Positions 54,105 to 63,857 of a stretch of DNA of 64,000 nt are shown here, in pieces. This DNA comes from Muricauda sp. SCSIO 65647. Its GTDB lineage: Bacteria; Bacteroidota; Bacteroidia; Flavobacteriales; Flavobacteriaceae. Location of the stretch: positions 722,501 through 786,500 of the forward strand of contig NZ_CP091037.1 in assembly GCF_021534965.1 (NCBI RefSeq), read 5' to 3'. Within the stretch, counting starts at the first letter, position 1, and every line of letters begins with the position of its first letter. A program made the translations under genes and the position numbers. Below the pieces are notes generated by a model. That model searched no databases and was not told where the DNA came from. It was given only the letters and a program-made list of their open reading frames with translations.

Positions 54105-55355
54105 ATGAATAAATTGAACCCTGTCATCTTTTTTGTCCTTTTTCTCACTATGTCAATCAGCGGGTATTCTCAAATAACCTTTGAAAAGGGGTATTTCATT
54201 AAAAATTCTGGAGAGAAAGTCGAGTGTTTGATAAAAAACCAAGATTGGAAGAACAACCCAATACGTTTTGATTACAAATTGTACGAAGGTGACCATGTCA
54301 AAATTGAAACCATTCAAAATGTAAAAGAATTTAGGATAAACAATACTTTGAAATATGTTCGCCATAAGGCAAAAATTGACAGGTCTAGTGGCTCTGTCAA
54401 TACAATGAGTGAAGACAGCCGACCTATATTTAGTGAAGAAGAGGTTTTTTTAAAGATTTTGGTTGAAGGCAAATCGTCTTTATATCAATATACCGAGGGC
54501 AATTTGTTCAGATACTTCTTTGATACTGAGGAAGTAGCTATCACGCCACTGGTGTTTAAACGCTATAAAACCAGACATTACCAAACAAAAGGTTACGAAT
54601 CAAAAAGTTTTAGAGTAGCACAAAATGATGCATACAAGCGACAACTATGGAACAACCTCAAGTGCGAAGAATTATCTAAAAAAAGGTTTGAAAAATTGAA
54701 ATACACAAAAGATGATCTTATAAACATCTTCATAGCTTACAACCAATGCGTCGATCCTACTTATATAGGAACAGAACAAAAGCAAAAAAGGGACTTGTTC
54801 AATCTAACACTAAGGCCCCGTTTGAATATCTCATCACCAAGCACTCCCGACCCCGTTATCGCATCAAGGAACATAAACTTTGACGATAATCAGAGTTTCG
54901 GATTTGGACTTGAGGTAGAGTATATTCTTCCTTTCAACAAAAATAAATGGGGTATTATAGCCGAGCCCACCTACCAATATTATAGTGCTGAAAAAGATGT
55001 AGAGAACAGCAGCATTTCGGGAGGTAGAATCATTACAACGTTTGATTACTCCTCAATCGAGGTGCCAGTTGGCATCAGGCACTATATTTTTTTAAATGAC
55101 TCTTCGAAACTTTTTATCAATGTAGGTTATACTTTTGATTTCACTTTAGACAATTTTGTTGAATTCAGAAGAGCCGACAATTCAATACTTGATTCTTTTG
55201 AGTTTTTAACAGGTGAGAATCTTGCTTACGGAGTAGGTTTTAAGTTTAAAAACCGTTACTCTGCAGAATTTAGATACCAATCTTCTAGAGATATTCGCTT
55301 TTCTGGATCTGCCTATGAAAGCATGTCCTTCATTTTGGGGTATACAGTGTTCTAG
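54105..55355 (+). CDS. Outer-membrane beta-barrel protein of unknown function
   Basis: 416 residues from MNKLNPVIFFV, giving a clean signal peptide (cleavage near GYSQ). The N-terminal part (about 20-210) is a basic/mixed domain beginning FEKGYFIKNSGEKVECLI, seen in many flavobacterial proteins. The C-terminal 160 residues alternate aromatic and polar residues as in an outer-membrane barrel, ending GYTVF. Codon use is more AT-rich than that of the neighbouring genes. No homologue with known role recognised; monocistronic, followed by a hairpin. Confidence 0.75.
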   Translation: MNKLNPVIFFVLFLTMSISGYSQITFEKGYFIKNSGEKVECLIKNQDWKNNPIRFDYKLYEGDHVKIETIQNVKEFRINNTLKYVRHKAKIDRSSGSVNTMSEDSRPIFSEEEVFLKILVEGKSSLYQYTEGNLFRYFFDTEEVAITPLVFKRYKTRHYQTKGYESKSFRVAQNDAYKRQLWNNLKCEELSKKRFEKLKYTKDDLINIFIAYNQCVDPTYIGTEQKQKRDLFNLTLRPRLNISSPSTPDPVIASRNINFDDNQSFGFGLEVEYILPFNKNKWGIIAEPTYQYYSAEKDVENSSISGGRIITTFDYSSIEVPVGIRHYIFLNDSSKLFINVGYTFDFTLDNFVEFRRADNSILDSFEFLTGENLAYGVGFKFKNRYSAEFRYQSSRDIRFSGSAYESMSFILGYTVF

Positions 55356-55416
55356 AATCATCGTAACGAACAACGGCTATCTTTTACAAGAATAGATTTC
55401 ATCATTTTTAAAGATT

Positions 55417-55446
55417 AAAGCGCCCAAACTCTCGTCTGGGCGCTTT
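55417..55446. terminator. Hairpin terminator between convergent genes
   Basis: AAAGCGCCCA and TGGGCGCTTT pair perfectly (10 bp) around a 10-base loop; T-rich tails are short on both strands. Located between the barrel protein and the repeat lipoprotein. Confidence 0.7.
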
Positions 55447-55557
55447 CGAACAATCAAACAAAGCGTACTTGGTGCTTTTCTCTTCCCTAAAAAATTTTCT
55501 TTTTCATAGTTACATAAATTTTTTCTGCAAAAAGCAACCGCTTCGCTTTCGCACAGC

Positions 55558-57297
55558 CTAATTTCTTGTCACGGTAATGGCGTTTGAAAGTCCGTACAAG
55601 CCTTCGAGATCAGCCACATTGTTGCCCATGGCCAGACCGGTGAGCCCATCTTCGTAGCGCATATACCATATCAGGCACACCCCAACGCCCGCTGCATCAA
55701 AATCGACATTTTCAACATCGCCCAATGTAGGTGGTAAGCCCAAAATATTGTTCTGGTCATCGGTAATGACCCAAGTACCATTGCTGCCCGTGGCATTGCT
55801 GCTATCTAAGGTGATACCACTGACCATATCGGGCGTACCGTCAACGGTAAATTCAAAGGGGCCACCTGAAATAGTGCCTGCATTGGGGTTGCGATACACG
55901 CTAATGGAATTTGACAAGGCAAAGTAACCTCCCAAATCGCCTGCATTTTGACCTGCTTCAAGACCAGTGATGCCATCTTCGTAAGTCAAGTGCCAAATCA
56001 GGCATAGGCCCACACCGGCACCATCAAAATCAACGCCTTCTACAGCCTCCAATGTTGGGGGCAGACCCAGAATGTTCAAATCGTCGTCGGTGATGACATA
56101 GGTCTGGTTGCTTCCGTTGAGCATGGCATCGTCCAAAGCAATTCCGCTCACCATATCGGCTGTACCATCAACAGAGAACATAAACGGACCACCCGATAGC
56201 GTACCGGCATTCAGTGCGTTTCTGGTCACGGTAATGGAGTTTGACAAGGCATAATAGCCATCAAAATCAGCAACGTTATTGCCAGCTTCCAATCCCGTTA
56301 GGCCATCTTCATAGGTCAAGTGCCAAATTAGGCAAATACCAGCGCCGGCAGCATCAAAGTCAACGCCTTCGACAGCCTCTAATGTTGGGGGCAGACCCAA
56401 AATGTTGTTCTGGTCATCGGTAATGACATAGGTTTGGTTCGAACCGTTCAAGTCAGTATCATCTAAAGTAATGCCACTGACCATATCAGGAGTGCCATCG
56501 ACCGTGAATTCGAACGGACCACCAGACAAAGATCCACCGTTCAGTGCATTTCTGGTCACGGTAATGGAATTTGACAAGGCATAGAACCCATCAAAATCGG
56601 AAACATTGTTACCTACTTCCAACCCCGTCAGGCCATCTTCGTAGCGCATGTACCAAATCAGGCATATCCCTGCACCCGCTTCATCAAAATCAACCCCTTC
56701 GACCGCTTCTAGAGTAGGTGGAAGACCCAAAATGTTGTTTTGGTCATCAGTGATCACCCAGGTCATATTGGTGCCCAAAGCATTGCTGTTGTCCAATGTG
56801 ATGCCACTGACCATATCTGGTGTACCATCGACAGTAAATTCGAACGGGCCACCAGCAATTGTACCGGCATTCAGACCATTTCTGTTGACTGTCACAAAAT
56901 TCGAGAGGTCAAATTCTCCGCCGAGATCGTCAAGGTTCTGGCCCATTTCCAAACCTGTTAACCCTTGATTATAGGTCAAATGATAGATATAACAAGAGCC
57001 TTCGCCCGCTTCGTCAAAATCTACTCCTTCAACAGCCTGTAAATCTGGGGGCAGGCCCAAAATGTTTCGGCTGTCGTCGGTAATGACATAGGTCTGCATA
57101 TCACCGTTGCCATCAAAATCGGCCAACGAAATACCACTGACCATATCTGGTGTGCCATCGACCGTAAAATTGAAAGGTCCTCCTGATAAACTTCCCGCAT
57201 CAAGTACTATCGGAGCATCATCGGTATCATCTTCCTCACAACTGAAAAGAAAAACTCCGAAAGAAAATAAAAGTAAAATTGTTTTTAAATTGTTCAT
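55558..57297 (-). CDS. Lipoprotein with five tandem ~108-residue repeats
   Basis: 579 residues. A lipoprotein signal (FGVFLFSC) precedes five direct repeats of about 108 residues, starting near 37, 147, 257, 367 and 476. Each has GGPFEFTVDGTPDMVSGI, TYVITDDQNNILGLPPTLE, VEGVDFDAAGAGICLIW and ALSNSITVTRN, with one cysteine. The repeats are highly alike at DNA level as well, implying recent duplication or homogenisation. Acidic and probably displayed at the surface, perhaps for adhesion or Ca2+ binding (many DGT/DDQN/DFD turns). Function is not known. Confidence 0.88.
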   Translation of the reverse strand: MNNLKTILLLFSFGVFLFSCEEDDTDDAPIVLDAGSLSGGPFNFTVDGTPDMVSGISLADFDGNGDMQTYVITDDSRNILGLPPDLQAVEGVDFDEAGEGSCYIYHLTYNQGLTGLEMGQNLDDLGGEFDLSNFVTVNRNGLNAGTIAGGPFEFTVDGTPDMVSGITLDNSNALGTNMTWVITDDQNNILGLPPTLEAVEGVDFDEAGAGICLIWYMRYEDGLTGLEVGNNVSDFDGFYALSNSITVTRNALNGGSLSGGPFEFTVDGTPDMVSGITLDDTDLNGSNQTYVITDDQNNILGLPPTLEAVEGVDFDAAGAGICLIWHLTYEDGLTGLEAGNNVADFDGYYALSNSITVTRNALNAGTLSGGPFMFSVDGTADMVSGIALDDAMLNGSNQTYVITDDDLNILGLPPTLEAVEGVDFDGAGVGLCLIWHLTYEDGITGLEAGQNAGDLGGYFALSNSISVYRNPNAGTISGGPFEFTVDGTPDMVSGITLDSSNATGSNGTWVITDDQNNILGLPPTLGDVENVDFDAAGVGVCLIWYMRYEDGLTGLAMGNNVADLEGLYGLSNAITVTRN

Positions 57298-57518
57298 AGC
57301 TGTATGTTTTTAAGTGTTGTGGCAAAGAAATCGGCGAGGTGTTGCAAAAACATCACATAAAAATCATATTTGTTTACGTGCTGAAAACCAGTTAGTTAAA
57401 ATAAAATCAATTCAATTTTTGCAAGAATTGGCCTTTTTTAACGACCATTCTGAAACGAACCGGACATTTTGTGGAAGTCATTGTGAACTTTCCGTGAGAT
57501 TTTACCCTTTATTTCGCC

Positions 57519-58226
57519 ATGATGAAAAAAGTATTGGTCATTGAAGATGATACCGAGATCATCCACTTGTTGGAAATTCATTTGAAAGATCTGGGCTGTG
57601 ACGTATTGTCTGCCTGTGAAGGAGACACCGGACTGCGCATGGCCATCAATGAAGTGCCCGACCTAATTATATTAGATGTGATGTTACCGGAAATGGACGG
57701 TATCGAGGTCTGCCAAAAAATACGGGCCAATCAAGTAAAGTCGCCCATTATGATGTTAACGGCCAAATCTGAGGAAATCGACAAGGTACTGGGCCTTGAG
57801 GTCGGTGCCGATGATTACTTGACCAAACCTTTCAGCGTGCGCGAGTTCATTGCACGGGTCAAGGCCATTTTCAGGAGGCAAAAGATGGATACCCAAAAAG
57901 CTGACGGAAGCAAGAACAATGGCTCCATGCAATTTGATAACCTTACTATTGATGTGGAAATGCGAAAAGTGGCCTTGGATGGAAAAAGAATAGAACTCTC
58001 ACCCAAAGAGTTTGAGCTGTTGGTGCTGCTTTCTTCAAATCCTGGTAAAAGCTATGACCGCACCAAACTTTTGAACCTCATTTGGGGGTATGATTTTCAG
58101 GGGTATGAGCATACCGTGAACTCACACATCAACCGTCTGCGGTCAAAAATCGAACCTGATATGGGCAACCCCAAGTTCATTTTGACCACTTGGGGCGTTG
58201 GCTACAAATTCAATGAAGAACTATGA
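57519..58226 (+). CDS. Response regulator, OmpR/PhoB family
   Basis: 235 residues. Receiver domain with IEDD acidic pair, phospho-acceptor Asp53 (LDVMLPEMDG), conserved Thr (MLTAK) and Lys (LTKPF), then a winged-helix output domain (ELSPKEFELLVLL, HINRLRSKIE, TTWGVGYKFNE). A second Met directly follows the first, so the start could be one codon later. Overlaps the kinase gene by four bases; the two form a PhoR/PhoB-like pair with an unknown stimulus. Confidence 0.95.
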   Translation: MMKKVLVIEDDTEIIHLLEIHLKDLGCDVLSACEGDTGLRMAINEVPDLIILDVMLPEMDGIEVCQKIRANQVKSPIMMLTAKSEEIDKVLGLEVGADDYLTKPFSVREFIARVKAIFRRQKMDTQKADGSKNNGSMQFDNLTIDVEMRKVALDGKRIELSPKEFELLVLLSSNPGKSYDRTKLLNLIWGYDFQGYEHTVNSHINRLRSKIEPDMGNPKFILTTWGVGYKFNEEL

Positions 58227-59716
58227 AGCACTCACTACTTTCAGATAGGCTCATCGTAAAATTGTCATTGTCATTCTTGGCCATCTTGGTTTTGGCCGGG
58301 GTCGGGTACATGTTCACGGCCCTTTATCTTTCAGACAATTACTTTTATGAGACCTCACAGCGCCTTCATGCCAATCTTGCGCAAGACCTAATTGATGAAA
58401 AGTTCGGTAATGAGAGTCCGTTTGACGAAGAGGGCAATGTGAACAAGGCCTTGTTTGGCGATATCATGCATGACATGATGGCCGTGAACCGTGCCATAGA
58501 GGTCTATTTATTGGACAAAGAGGGTTATGTGATGTATTCGGTAGTTTTAGATCATGATGCCCCCGAGACCAATCAGAAAAAAGTGGCATTGGGGCCCATC
58601 AACCAATTTATAGCGCAAAATGGTGAAGGGTATATTTTAGGGGATAATCCTAAAAATCCCGATGTGCAAAGTGTGTTTTCGGCCGCTCCTTTTGATAAAA
58701 ATGGAAAGGAAGGTTACGTCTATATCGTTTTGGCAAGTGAAGATTACTTAATGACCCGAGAATCGCTCATGAACAGTTATTTTTTGCGATTGGGGTTACG
58801 GGGCTCTATTCTCACCTTGATTTTTGCCGCTCTCTTAGGAATACTTTCTATCTGGTATCTCACTAAAAACCTTCGTAAAATCGTCTATGCGGCCAAACGT
58901 TTTCAACAAGGTGACCTCCATTACCGTATCGAGGATGCCAAAAAAACCGATTTGGCCGGGGTCGCCAAGACCTATAATGAAATGGCCGATACCATTTTGG
59001 CAGATGTTGAGAAAATCAAATCGCTCGAAAACTTACGCCGTGAACTGATCGCCAACATTAGCCATGATCTTCGAACACCACTTTCCATTATACAAGGGTA
59101 CATCGAAACCCTTCAAATGAAGAATACCCAACTGAGTACCAAAGAGCGGGAAGAATACTTGATCACCATCAATAAGAGCTGTGAACGCCTATCAAAACTT
59201 ATTGCCCAGCTCTTTGAGTACTCAAAGCTTGAAGCCAATCAGATCGAACCCCAAAAAGAACCCTTTTTGATCACCGAACTGGCCCATGACATTTACAGAA
59301 ATTACAAAGTCTTGGCAGCGCAAAAAAATATTGATTTGCAATTGGAAATGGAAGAGGGTATTCCTTTAGTGTTTGCAGACATCTCATTGGTTGAAAGGGC
59401 TATACAGAATTTGATGGACAATGCCTTGAAGTTTACTCCCGAAGAGGGTAAAGTGATTGTCAAGATCATTCCGAAAGAAGCCAATGTAGAGATCGTCATC
59501 AAAGATTCGGGGCCAGGTATCGCCAAGGCCAATCAGGCCTTGATATTTGAGCGATATCGCCAAACCAAAACCGGGCAAGAAAAAGAAGGTGCCGGTCTCG
59601 GACTTGCCATTGTCAAAAAAATCATGGAATTGCACAATGCCAGTATTAAGGTATTGAGCAAGCCAAACGAAGGCACTTCTTTTAGTTTCAGTTTGCCCGT
59701 TTACAGTGTCACATGA
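58223..59716 (+). CDS. Sensor histidine kinase
   Basis: 497 residues. Two membrane segments (about 12-34 and 190-212) enclose a periplasmic sensor region of about 150 residues; then HAMP (NLRKIVYAAKRFQQGDLHYRI), HisKA with phospho-His281 in ISHDLRTPLS, and HATPase motifs N (LMDNALKFTP), G1 (DSGPGIA) and G2 (GAGLGLAIVKK). Intact kinase cognate to the regulator it overlaps. Confidence 0.95.
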   Translation: MKHSLLSDRLIVKLSLSFLAILVLAGVGYMFTALYLSDNYFYETSQRLHANLAQDLIDEKFGNESPFDEEGNVNKALFGDIMHDMMAVNRAIEVYLLDKEGYVMYSVVLDHDAPETNQKKVALGPINQFIAQNGEGYILGDNPKNPDVQSVFSAAPFDKNGKEGYVYIVLASEDYLMTRESLMNSYFLRLGLRGSILTLIFAALLGILSIWYLTKNLRKIVYAAKRFQQGDLHYRIEDAKKTDLAGVAKTYNEMADTILADVEKIKSLENLRRELIANISHDLRTPLSIIQGYIETLQMKNTQLSTKEREEYLITINKSCERLSKLIAQLFEYSKLEANQIEPQKEPFLITELAHDIYRNYKVLAAQKNIDLQLEMEEGIPLVFADISLVERAIQNLMDNALKFTPEEGKVIVKIIPKEANVEIVIKDSGPGIAKANQALIFERYRQTKTGQEKEGAGLGLAIVKKIMELHNASIKVLSKPNEGTSFSFSLPVYSVT

Positions 59717-59783
59717 CCATTGACCCCATTGATTAAGTCAAGCGGTATCGGGCAATTTCCGTATTTTTAGCAAAATACCTGCT

Positions 59784-60944
59784 ATGATCGTTACCGATTC
59801 GCTTCTCGATTTTTTTCTCAAGACCCGAAAACACACTGAGAAAATATGCAAGCCCCTTGAAAACGAAGATTATGTCGTGCAACCTGTGGTCGATGTGAGT
59901 CCGCCGAAATGGCATTTGGGGCACACCACTTGGTTCTTTGAAGAGTTCATATTAAAACCTTATGCCAAAGATTACAACGTCTTTCACGACGATTTTTCTT
60001 TTGTGTTCAACAGTTACTATGAGACTGTGGGCAAAAGGGTCGTTCGGGCAAACCGCGGCAATCTATCTCGACCCTCGGTCAAAAAAGTGTATGAATATCG
60101 AGACTATGTGACCAAGGGCATTAAAAATCTCTTTCAGATCGAGCAATCACCCGAATTGTATGATTTATTGGAAATCGGCATCCACCATGAAAAGCAGCAC
60201 CAAGAGCTTTTGTTGACCGATATCAAATACATTCTGGGCAACAATCCGCTGCTTCCGAAGTATTCAGACGATTTTGAAGACCATCCCATAGAAAAGCATG
60301 AACGCGAATGGATCGCTATGGATGAAGGTGTCTTTGAGGTCGGGCACAATGAAAAAGAATTTTGTTATGACAATGAGCTGGGTCGGCACAAAGTCTATCT
60401 ACAACCCTATCAAATCGCCAATAAATTGGTCACTAATCAAGAGTATATCGAATTTTTAAAAGATGGTGGCTATCAACGGTTTGACCTTTGGCATGCCGAA
60501 GGGTGGGATTGGGTGAACGCAAACAACATCAATTCTCCCCTGTATTGGCACAAGATCGGAGCTGAATGGTACCATTACACGGCAAAAGGCTTACAAAGAG
60601 TCTCATTAAATGCCCCAATCACCCATATATCGTATTACGAAGCCTTTGCATATGCCCAATGGAAAGGTTTGCGATTACCCACAGAGTTTGAATGGGAGGC
60701 AGCCCAACAGTTTTTTCCATGGGGCAAGCGGTGGGAGTGGACCGAGAGTGCTTACCTACCCTATCCCAATTACAGAAAAGCCGAAGGTGCCCTAGGTGAG
60801 TATAACGGTAAGTTCATGGCCAACCAAAAGGTGTTGCGGGGCGGTTCTGTGGCCACACCAGAGAAACATACCCGACCCACCTATCGAAACTTTTTTCATC
60901 CACATTTACGTTGGCAGTTCACGGGATTAAGGTTGGCGCAATAA
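59784..60944 (+). CDS. egtB: Ergothioneine biosynthesis protein EgtB (sulfoxide synthase-like)
   Basis: 386 residues. N-terminal DinB-like helical domain with the iron histidines (GHTTWFFEEF; HHEKQHQELL) and a C-terminal formylglycine-generating-enzyme-like domain (GLRLPTEFEWEAA, VLRGGSVATPEKHTRPTYRNFF). EgtB joins trimethylhistidine (hercynine) to a cysteine-type thiol using O2. Whether the thiol is gamma-Glu-Cys, cysteine or another donor cannot be decided; no egtA or egtC is present. Sixteen bases ahead of egtD. Confidence 0.92.
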   Translation: MIVTDSLLDFFLKTRKHTEKICKPLENEDYVVQPVVDVSPPKWHLGHTTWFFEEFILKPYAKDYNVFHDDFSFVFNSYYETVGKRVVRANRGNLSRPSVKKVYEYRDYVTKGIKNLFQIEQSPELYDLLEIGIHHEKQHQELLLTDIKYILGNNPLLPKYSDDFEDHPIEKHEREWIAMDEGVFEVGHNEKEFCYDNELGRHKVYLQPYQIANKLVTNQEYIEFLKDGGYQRFDLWHAEGWDWVNANNINSPLYWHKIGAEWYHYTAKGLQRVSLNAPITHISYYEAFAYAQWKGLRLPTEFEWEAAQQFFPWGKRWEWTESAYLPYPNYRKAEGALGEYNGKFMANQKVLRGGSVATPEKHTRPTYRNFFHPHLRWQFTGLRLAQ

Positions 60945-60960
60945 TCACGACAAACCATCT

Positions 60961-61938
60961 ATGCAAGAAAAAACAGCTACGGCTTTGAATACTGATTTTG
61001 CCCAAGAAGTACGAGAGGGATTGACCGACTACCCAAAGCATTTATCCTCAAAATATTTTTACGATGAAGTCGGTGACAAATTGTTTCAAGACATCATGGC
61101 AATGCCCGAGTACTACCTGACCGATTCTGAGTTCAATATCTTAGAGACGCATAAAGAGGGTATCTCAAAACTTTTTATGGGGAATGGAGGCGCTTTTAGT
61201 CTTTTTGAATTGGGGGCTGGCGATGGTAAAAAAACCAAGATCTTACTGCGAAATTTGGTCGAAAAAGAGGCTGATTTTGACTACCGCCCCATTGATATCA
61301 GTCAAAATGCACTGAACCAACTGGAAGCTTCTGTATCTTTTGAAATTCCCGAAGTGCGCATTAATACAATTCAGGGCACTTATTTTGAGACCTTGGCCGA
61401 TATTGCCAAACAGAACGGCAGACGTAAGGTGATTTTGTTTCTTGGTTCGAACATCGGAAACCTTCTGCACCCGCAGGCAGTTGAGTTTTTAAAGAACATT
61501 CGTGATATCTTGAACGAAGATGACCTTGTTTTCATGGGGTTCGACCAAAAAAAGCATCCTCAGAAAATATTGGATGCCTACAACGACAAAACCGGCATCA
61601 CAGAAGCCTTCAACAAAAACCTATTGGCAAGGATCAATAAAGAATTGGGGGGCAATTTTGAACTTGATAATTTTTTGCACTGGGAAGTCTACGACCCAGA
61701 AACAGGTACGGCCAAAAGTTATTTGGTGGCCAAAAAAGCACAAAAGGTCTTCATTGAGGCCCTTGGCCTAAAGGTGAATTTCAAACAGTGGGAAACCATA
61801 CACACCGAAATCTCACAAAAATATGACGATGAGGTGGTCAATTGGCTGGCCGATAAAGCAGGATTAGACATCATTGCACAGTTCAGTGATGGACAAAGCG
61901 AGTATAGGGATTACGTATTCAAAAAGAGTCAAAGATGA
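60961..61938 (+). CDS. egtD: L-histidine N-alpha-methyltransferase EgtD
   Basis: 325 residues. SAM-dependent trimethylation of histidine to hercynine. YFYDEVGDKLFQDIM near the N-terminus, the SAM site ELGAGDGKKT, and the histidine-betaine pocket region FLGSNIGNLL are EgtD hallmarks. Follows egtB, and its stop overlaps the DUF427 gene by four bases. Confidence 0.94.
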   Translation: MQEKTATALNTDFAQEVREGLTDYPKHLSSKYFYDEVGDKLFQDIMAMPEYYLTDSEFNILETHKEGISKLFMGNGGAFSLFELGAGDGKKTKILLRNLVEKEADFDYRPIDISQNALNQLEASVSFEIPEVRINTIQGTYFETLADIAKQNGRRKVILFLGSNIGNLLHPQAVEFLKNIRDILNEDDLVFMGFDQKKHPQKILDAYNDKTGITEAFNKNLLARINKELGGNFELDNFLHWEVYDPETGTAKSYLVAKKAQKVFIEALGLKVNFKQWETIHTEISQKYDDEVVNWLADKAGLDIIAQFSDGQSEYRDYVFKKSQR

Positions 61939-62216
61939 AAGCCATTTGGAACAATCGAGTGATAGCGGAAAGCAACGACACAGTGGTCATTGAAAATAAT
62001 CACTACTTTCCTGCTGATAGCATTAAGGAAGAATATTTCAAACCCAGCGGTACCCATACCACTTGCCCATGGAAAGGCGTAGCTTCTTATTACACTATTG
62101 AAGTTGACGGGAAAAAAAATATGGATGCGGCCTGGTACTATCCTGAGACCAGTGAATTGGCCAAAAGCATAAAAGGCCGTGTGGCCTTTTGGAAAGGGGT
62201 CACCATTGAGGAATGA
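61935..62216 (+). CDS. DUF427 domain protein
   Basis: 93 residues. The complete DUF427 small beta-rich domain with the conserved CPWKGVASYYTI motif and DAAWYYPETSE. Function unknown. Translationally coupled (ATGA) to egtD, which suggests a role linked to ergothioneine or its precursors. Confidence 0.88.
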   Translation: MKAIWNNRVIAESNDTVVIENNHYFPADSIKEEYFKPSGTHTTCPWKGVASYYTIEVDGKKNMDAAWYYPETSELAKSIKGRVAFWKGVTIEE

Positions 62217-62244
62217 ACCTCAACGGCGACCAGTTATTTTTTTA

Positions 62245-62541
62245 TTATAGTTCAAGAACAGCGTTCTCGGCACCAGCGTAATCATTCCACTGGTAACGGT
62301 CGGCCGCCTCGTCGTTTACATAGTTACCGTCAACCAAATAACGGAACTCATAAGAACTCTCGGTCGCTAGGTCAAAAGTACCTTTGAACGAACCGTTCTT
62401 TAATTTCTTCAACATGCTGCCCTTAGGGTTCCAATTGTTGAAATCACCCACTACAGCCACTTTTTTTGCCTCTTCTGCAGGTACCGTAAAGGTTACCTTG
62501 CATACCGGCTTGCTTTTCAAGTATTGTTTCTTTATTGCCAT
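62245..62541 (-). CDS. Isoamylase early-set (CBM48/glycogen-binding-like) protein
   Basis: 98 residues made of one early-set/CBM48 domain: VAVVGDFNNWNPKGSMLKK, FRYLVDGNYVNDEAADRYQW. Such stand-alone domains resemble the glycogen-binding part of AMPK-beta. No enzyme domain or signal peptide. Convergent with the egt operon; the shared downstream gap is only 28 bases. Confidence 0.9.
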   Translation of the reverse strand: MAIKKQYLKSKPVCKVTFTVPAEEAKKVAVVGDFNNWNPKGSMLKKLKNGSFKGTFDLATESSYEFRYLVDGNYVNDEAADRYQWNDYAGAENAVLEL

Positions 62542-62720
62542 GATGAAATAATTTTCGAATTAAAATTCAGGACAAAGCAAAATATAAAAGCATTAGCAGT
62601 CAATAGGTTAGATACGATTTAGCAATTTTTTAAAAAACCGATCCCAAGATGGGCCGCTTTATCAAAAAAGAGATGCGATTTTGAGCTATTCATCAAACAA
62701 AAGCACTTTTTTAACAATCA

Positions 62721-63809
62721 TTAACAACCGTTAACAATTTTTGCAAGCTCTTCCAATTCTTGCAAAGTGTTGTAAAAGTGAAAGCTAAGTCGAATTCCAT
62801 CGCCTCTTTGGGCGCAAACGATATCATTTTGCCTCAAATGTTCAAGAAGGGTTTTATCTCCTTTTATATTGAAAATGGTACTGTGGGCAATTCTCTTTAC
62901 TACGGCTTCTTCCAACAATCCCATATCTCCAAAAAGTTGCTTGCCGGTTTCAGAAAGGGCTTTGTTATGGTTTCCTATTTTTTGAAGCCCGACCGCTTCT
63001 AAAAAGCTGAGCGAAAAATTCAGGCTTCCGAAAGTAAGGGAGTTCAAATGGCCCGGTTCAAAATGTTTACAAAACCGAAAGTTGTCCTTTTTGTCAAAAT
63101 CTCCCTCAACTGAACCAAAACCAACAGATTTTGGCATAAATCGCTCTTTGCTCTTCTCTTTAAAGAGCATAAATCCGTTGCCATAGCCCGAAAGCAACCA
63201 CTTATAACCGCTGGCTCCAAGAATATCGATGCCCGATGCAGAAAAATCAAAGGGGAACATACCACAAAACTGTGTGCCATCGGCAACAATTATCAAGTCT
63301 TTGAATTCATTCTTCAAATCCTTTAGAAAATCGAGGTCAATGAGAATTCCGTTCAGCCATTGCACCAAGCTCAATGCCAGAATATCGATATGCCTATTTT
63401 TGACCGCCTCATAAATTTGGGACTCCAAATCATCGACCATGGCCAAATATTCAATATCAAAGTCTCGAAATTCAAAGGGCCAGTTCAGCGAAGGATAATC
63501 GTTGCTCAACAGCAATACCTTGGCTTTTTTTGGAAAAGAGTCCAACAACATGTTTAAGCCAATGGTGAAATTGGGTGTCAGGGCTATATTTTCGGTAGGG
63601 CAGCAAAAAAATGAACCCAAACTTTTTCGCGTTTCCGAAATAATTTTTAGTCCTTCGACGAACAGCCCACTTGCTTTCATCAGCAAATCGAGTTCATGTT
63701 CTTGCCGCCATTCAAACAGTGAATCGTAAAGCGGACCAGCGGCTGCGGTATTTGCATAAATACCATGCTGTACCGCAGGGAACTGTTTCCGTATTTGGTC
63801 GATTGTCAC
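62721..63809 (-). CDS. Class V aminotransferase-fold PLP enzyme
   Basis: 362 residues. Fold-type I, class V: PLP lysine in GASGYKWLLSGYGNGF, VADGTQFCGMFPFD (PLP aspartate), GIYANTAAAGP at the N-terminus. The family covers cysteine desulfurases, kynureninases and the ergothioneine C-S lyase EgtE. Because egtB and egtD lie 2-3 kb away, an EgtE-like role is a reasonable guess, but it is not in their operon and no motif proves it. A SufS-type catalytic cysteine loop was not recognised. Confidence 0.82.
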   Translation of the reverse strand: MTIDQIRKQFPAVQHGIYANTAAAGPLYDSLFEWRQEHELDLLMKASGLFVEGLKIISETRKSLGSFFCCPTENIALTPNFTIGLNMLLDSFPKKAKVLLLSNDYPSLNWPFEFRDFDIEYLAMVDDLESQIYEAVKNRHIDILALSLVQWLNGILIDLDFLKDLKNEFKDLIIVADGTQFCGMFPFDFSASGIDILGASGYKWLLSGYGNGFMLFKEKSKERFMPKSVGFGSVEGDFDKKDNFRFCKHFEPGHLNSLTFGSLNFSLSFLEAVGLQKIGNHNKALSETGKQLFGDMGLLEEAVVKRIAHSTIFNIKGDKTLLEHLRQNDIVCAQRGDGIRLSFHFYNTLQELEELAKIVNGC

Positions 63810-63830
63810 TTTACAACGCCTGTTTTCGGT

Positions 63831-63838
63831 TATCTTTG
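63831..63838 (+). promoter_or_regulatory. -7 promoter element
   Basis: TATCTTTG, an exact TAnnTTTG match 20 bases before the 2TM-protein start. No well-spaced -33 element was found. Confidence 0.45.
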
Positions 63839-63857
63839 TTGCTAAAGATAGCCAAAG

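Noticed and set aside
55558-57297. Regular direct repeats as a CRISPR array
   Set aside because: The period is about 330 bases in an open reading frame coding for protein repeats; there are no spacers and no cas genes.
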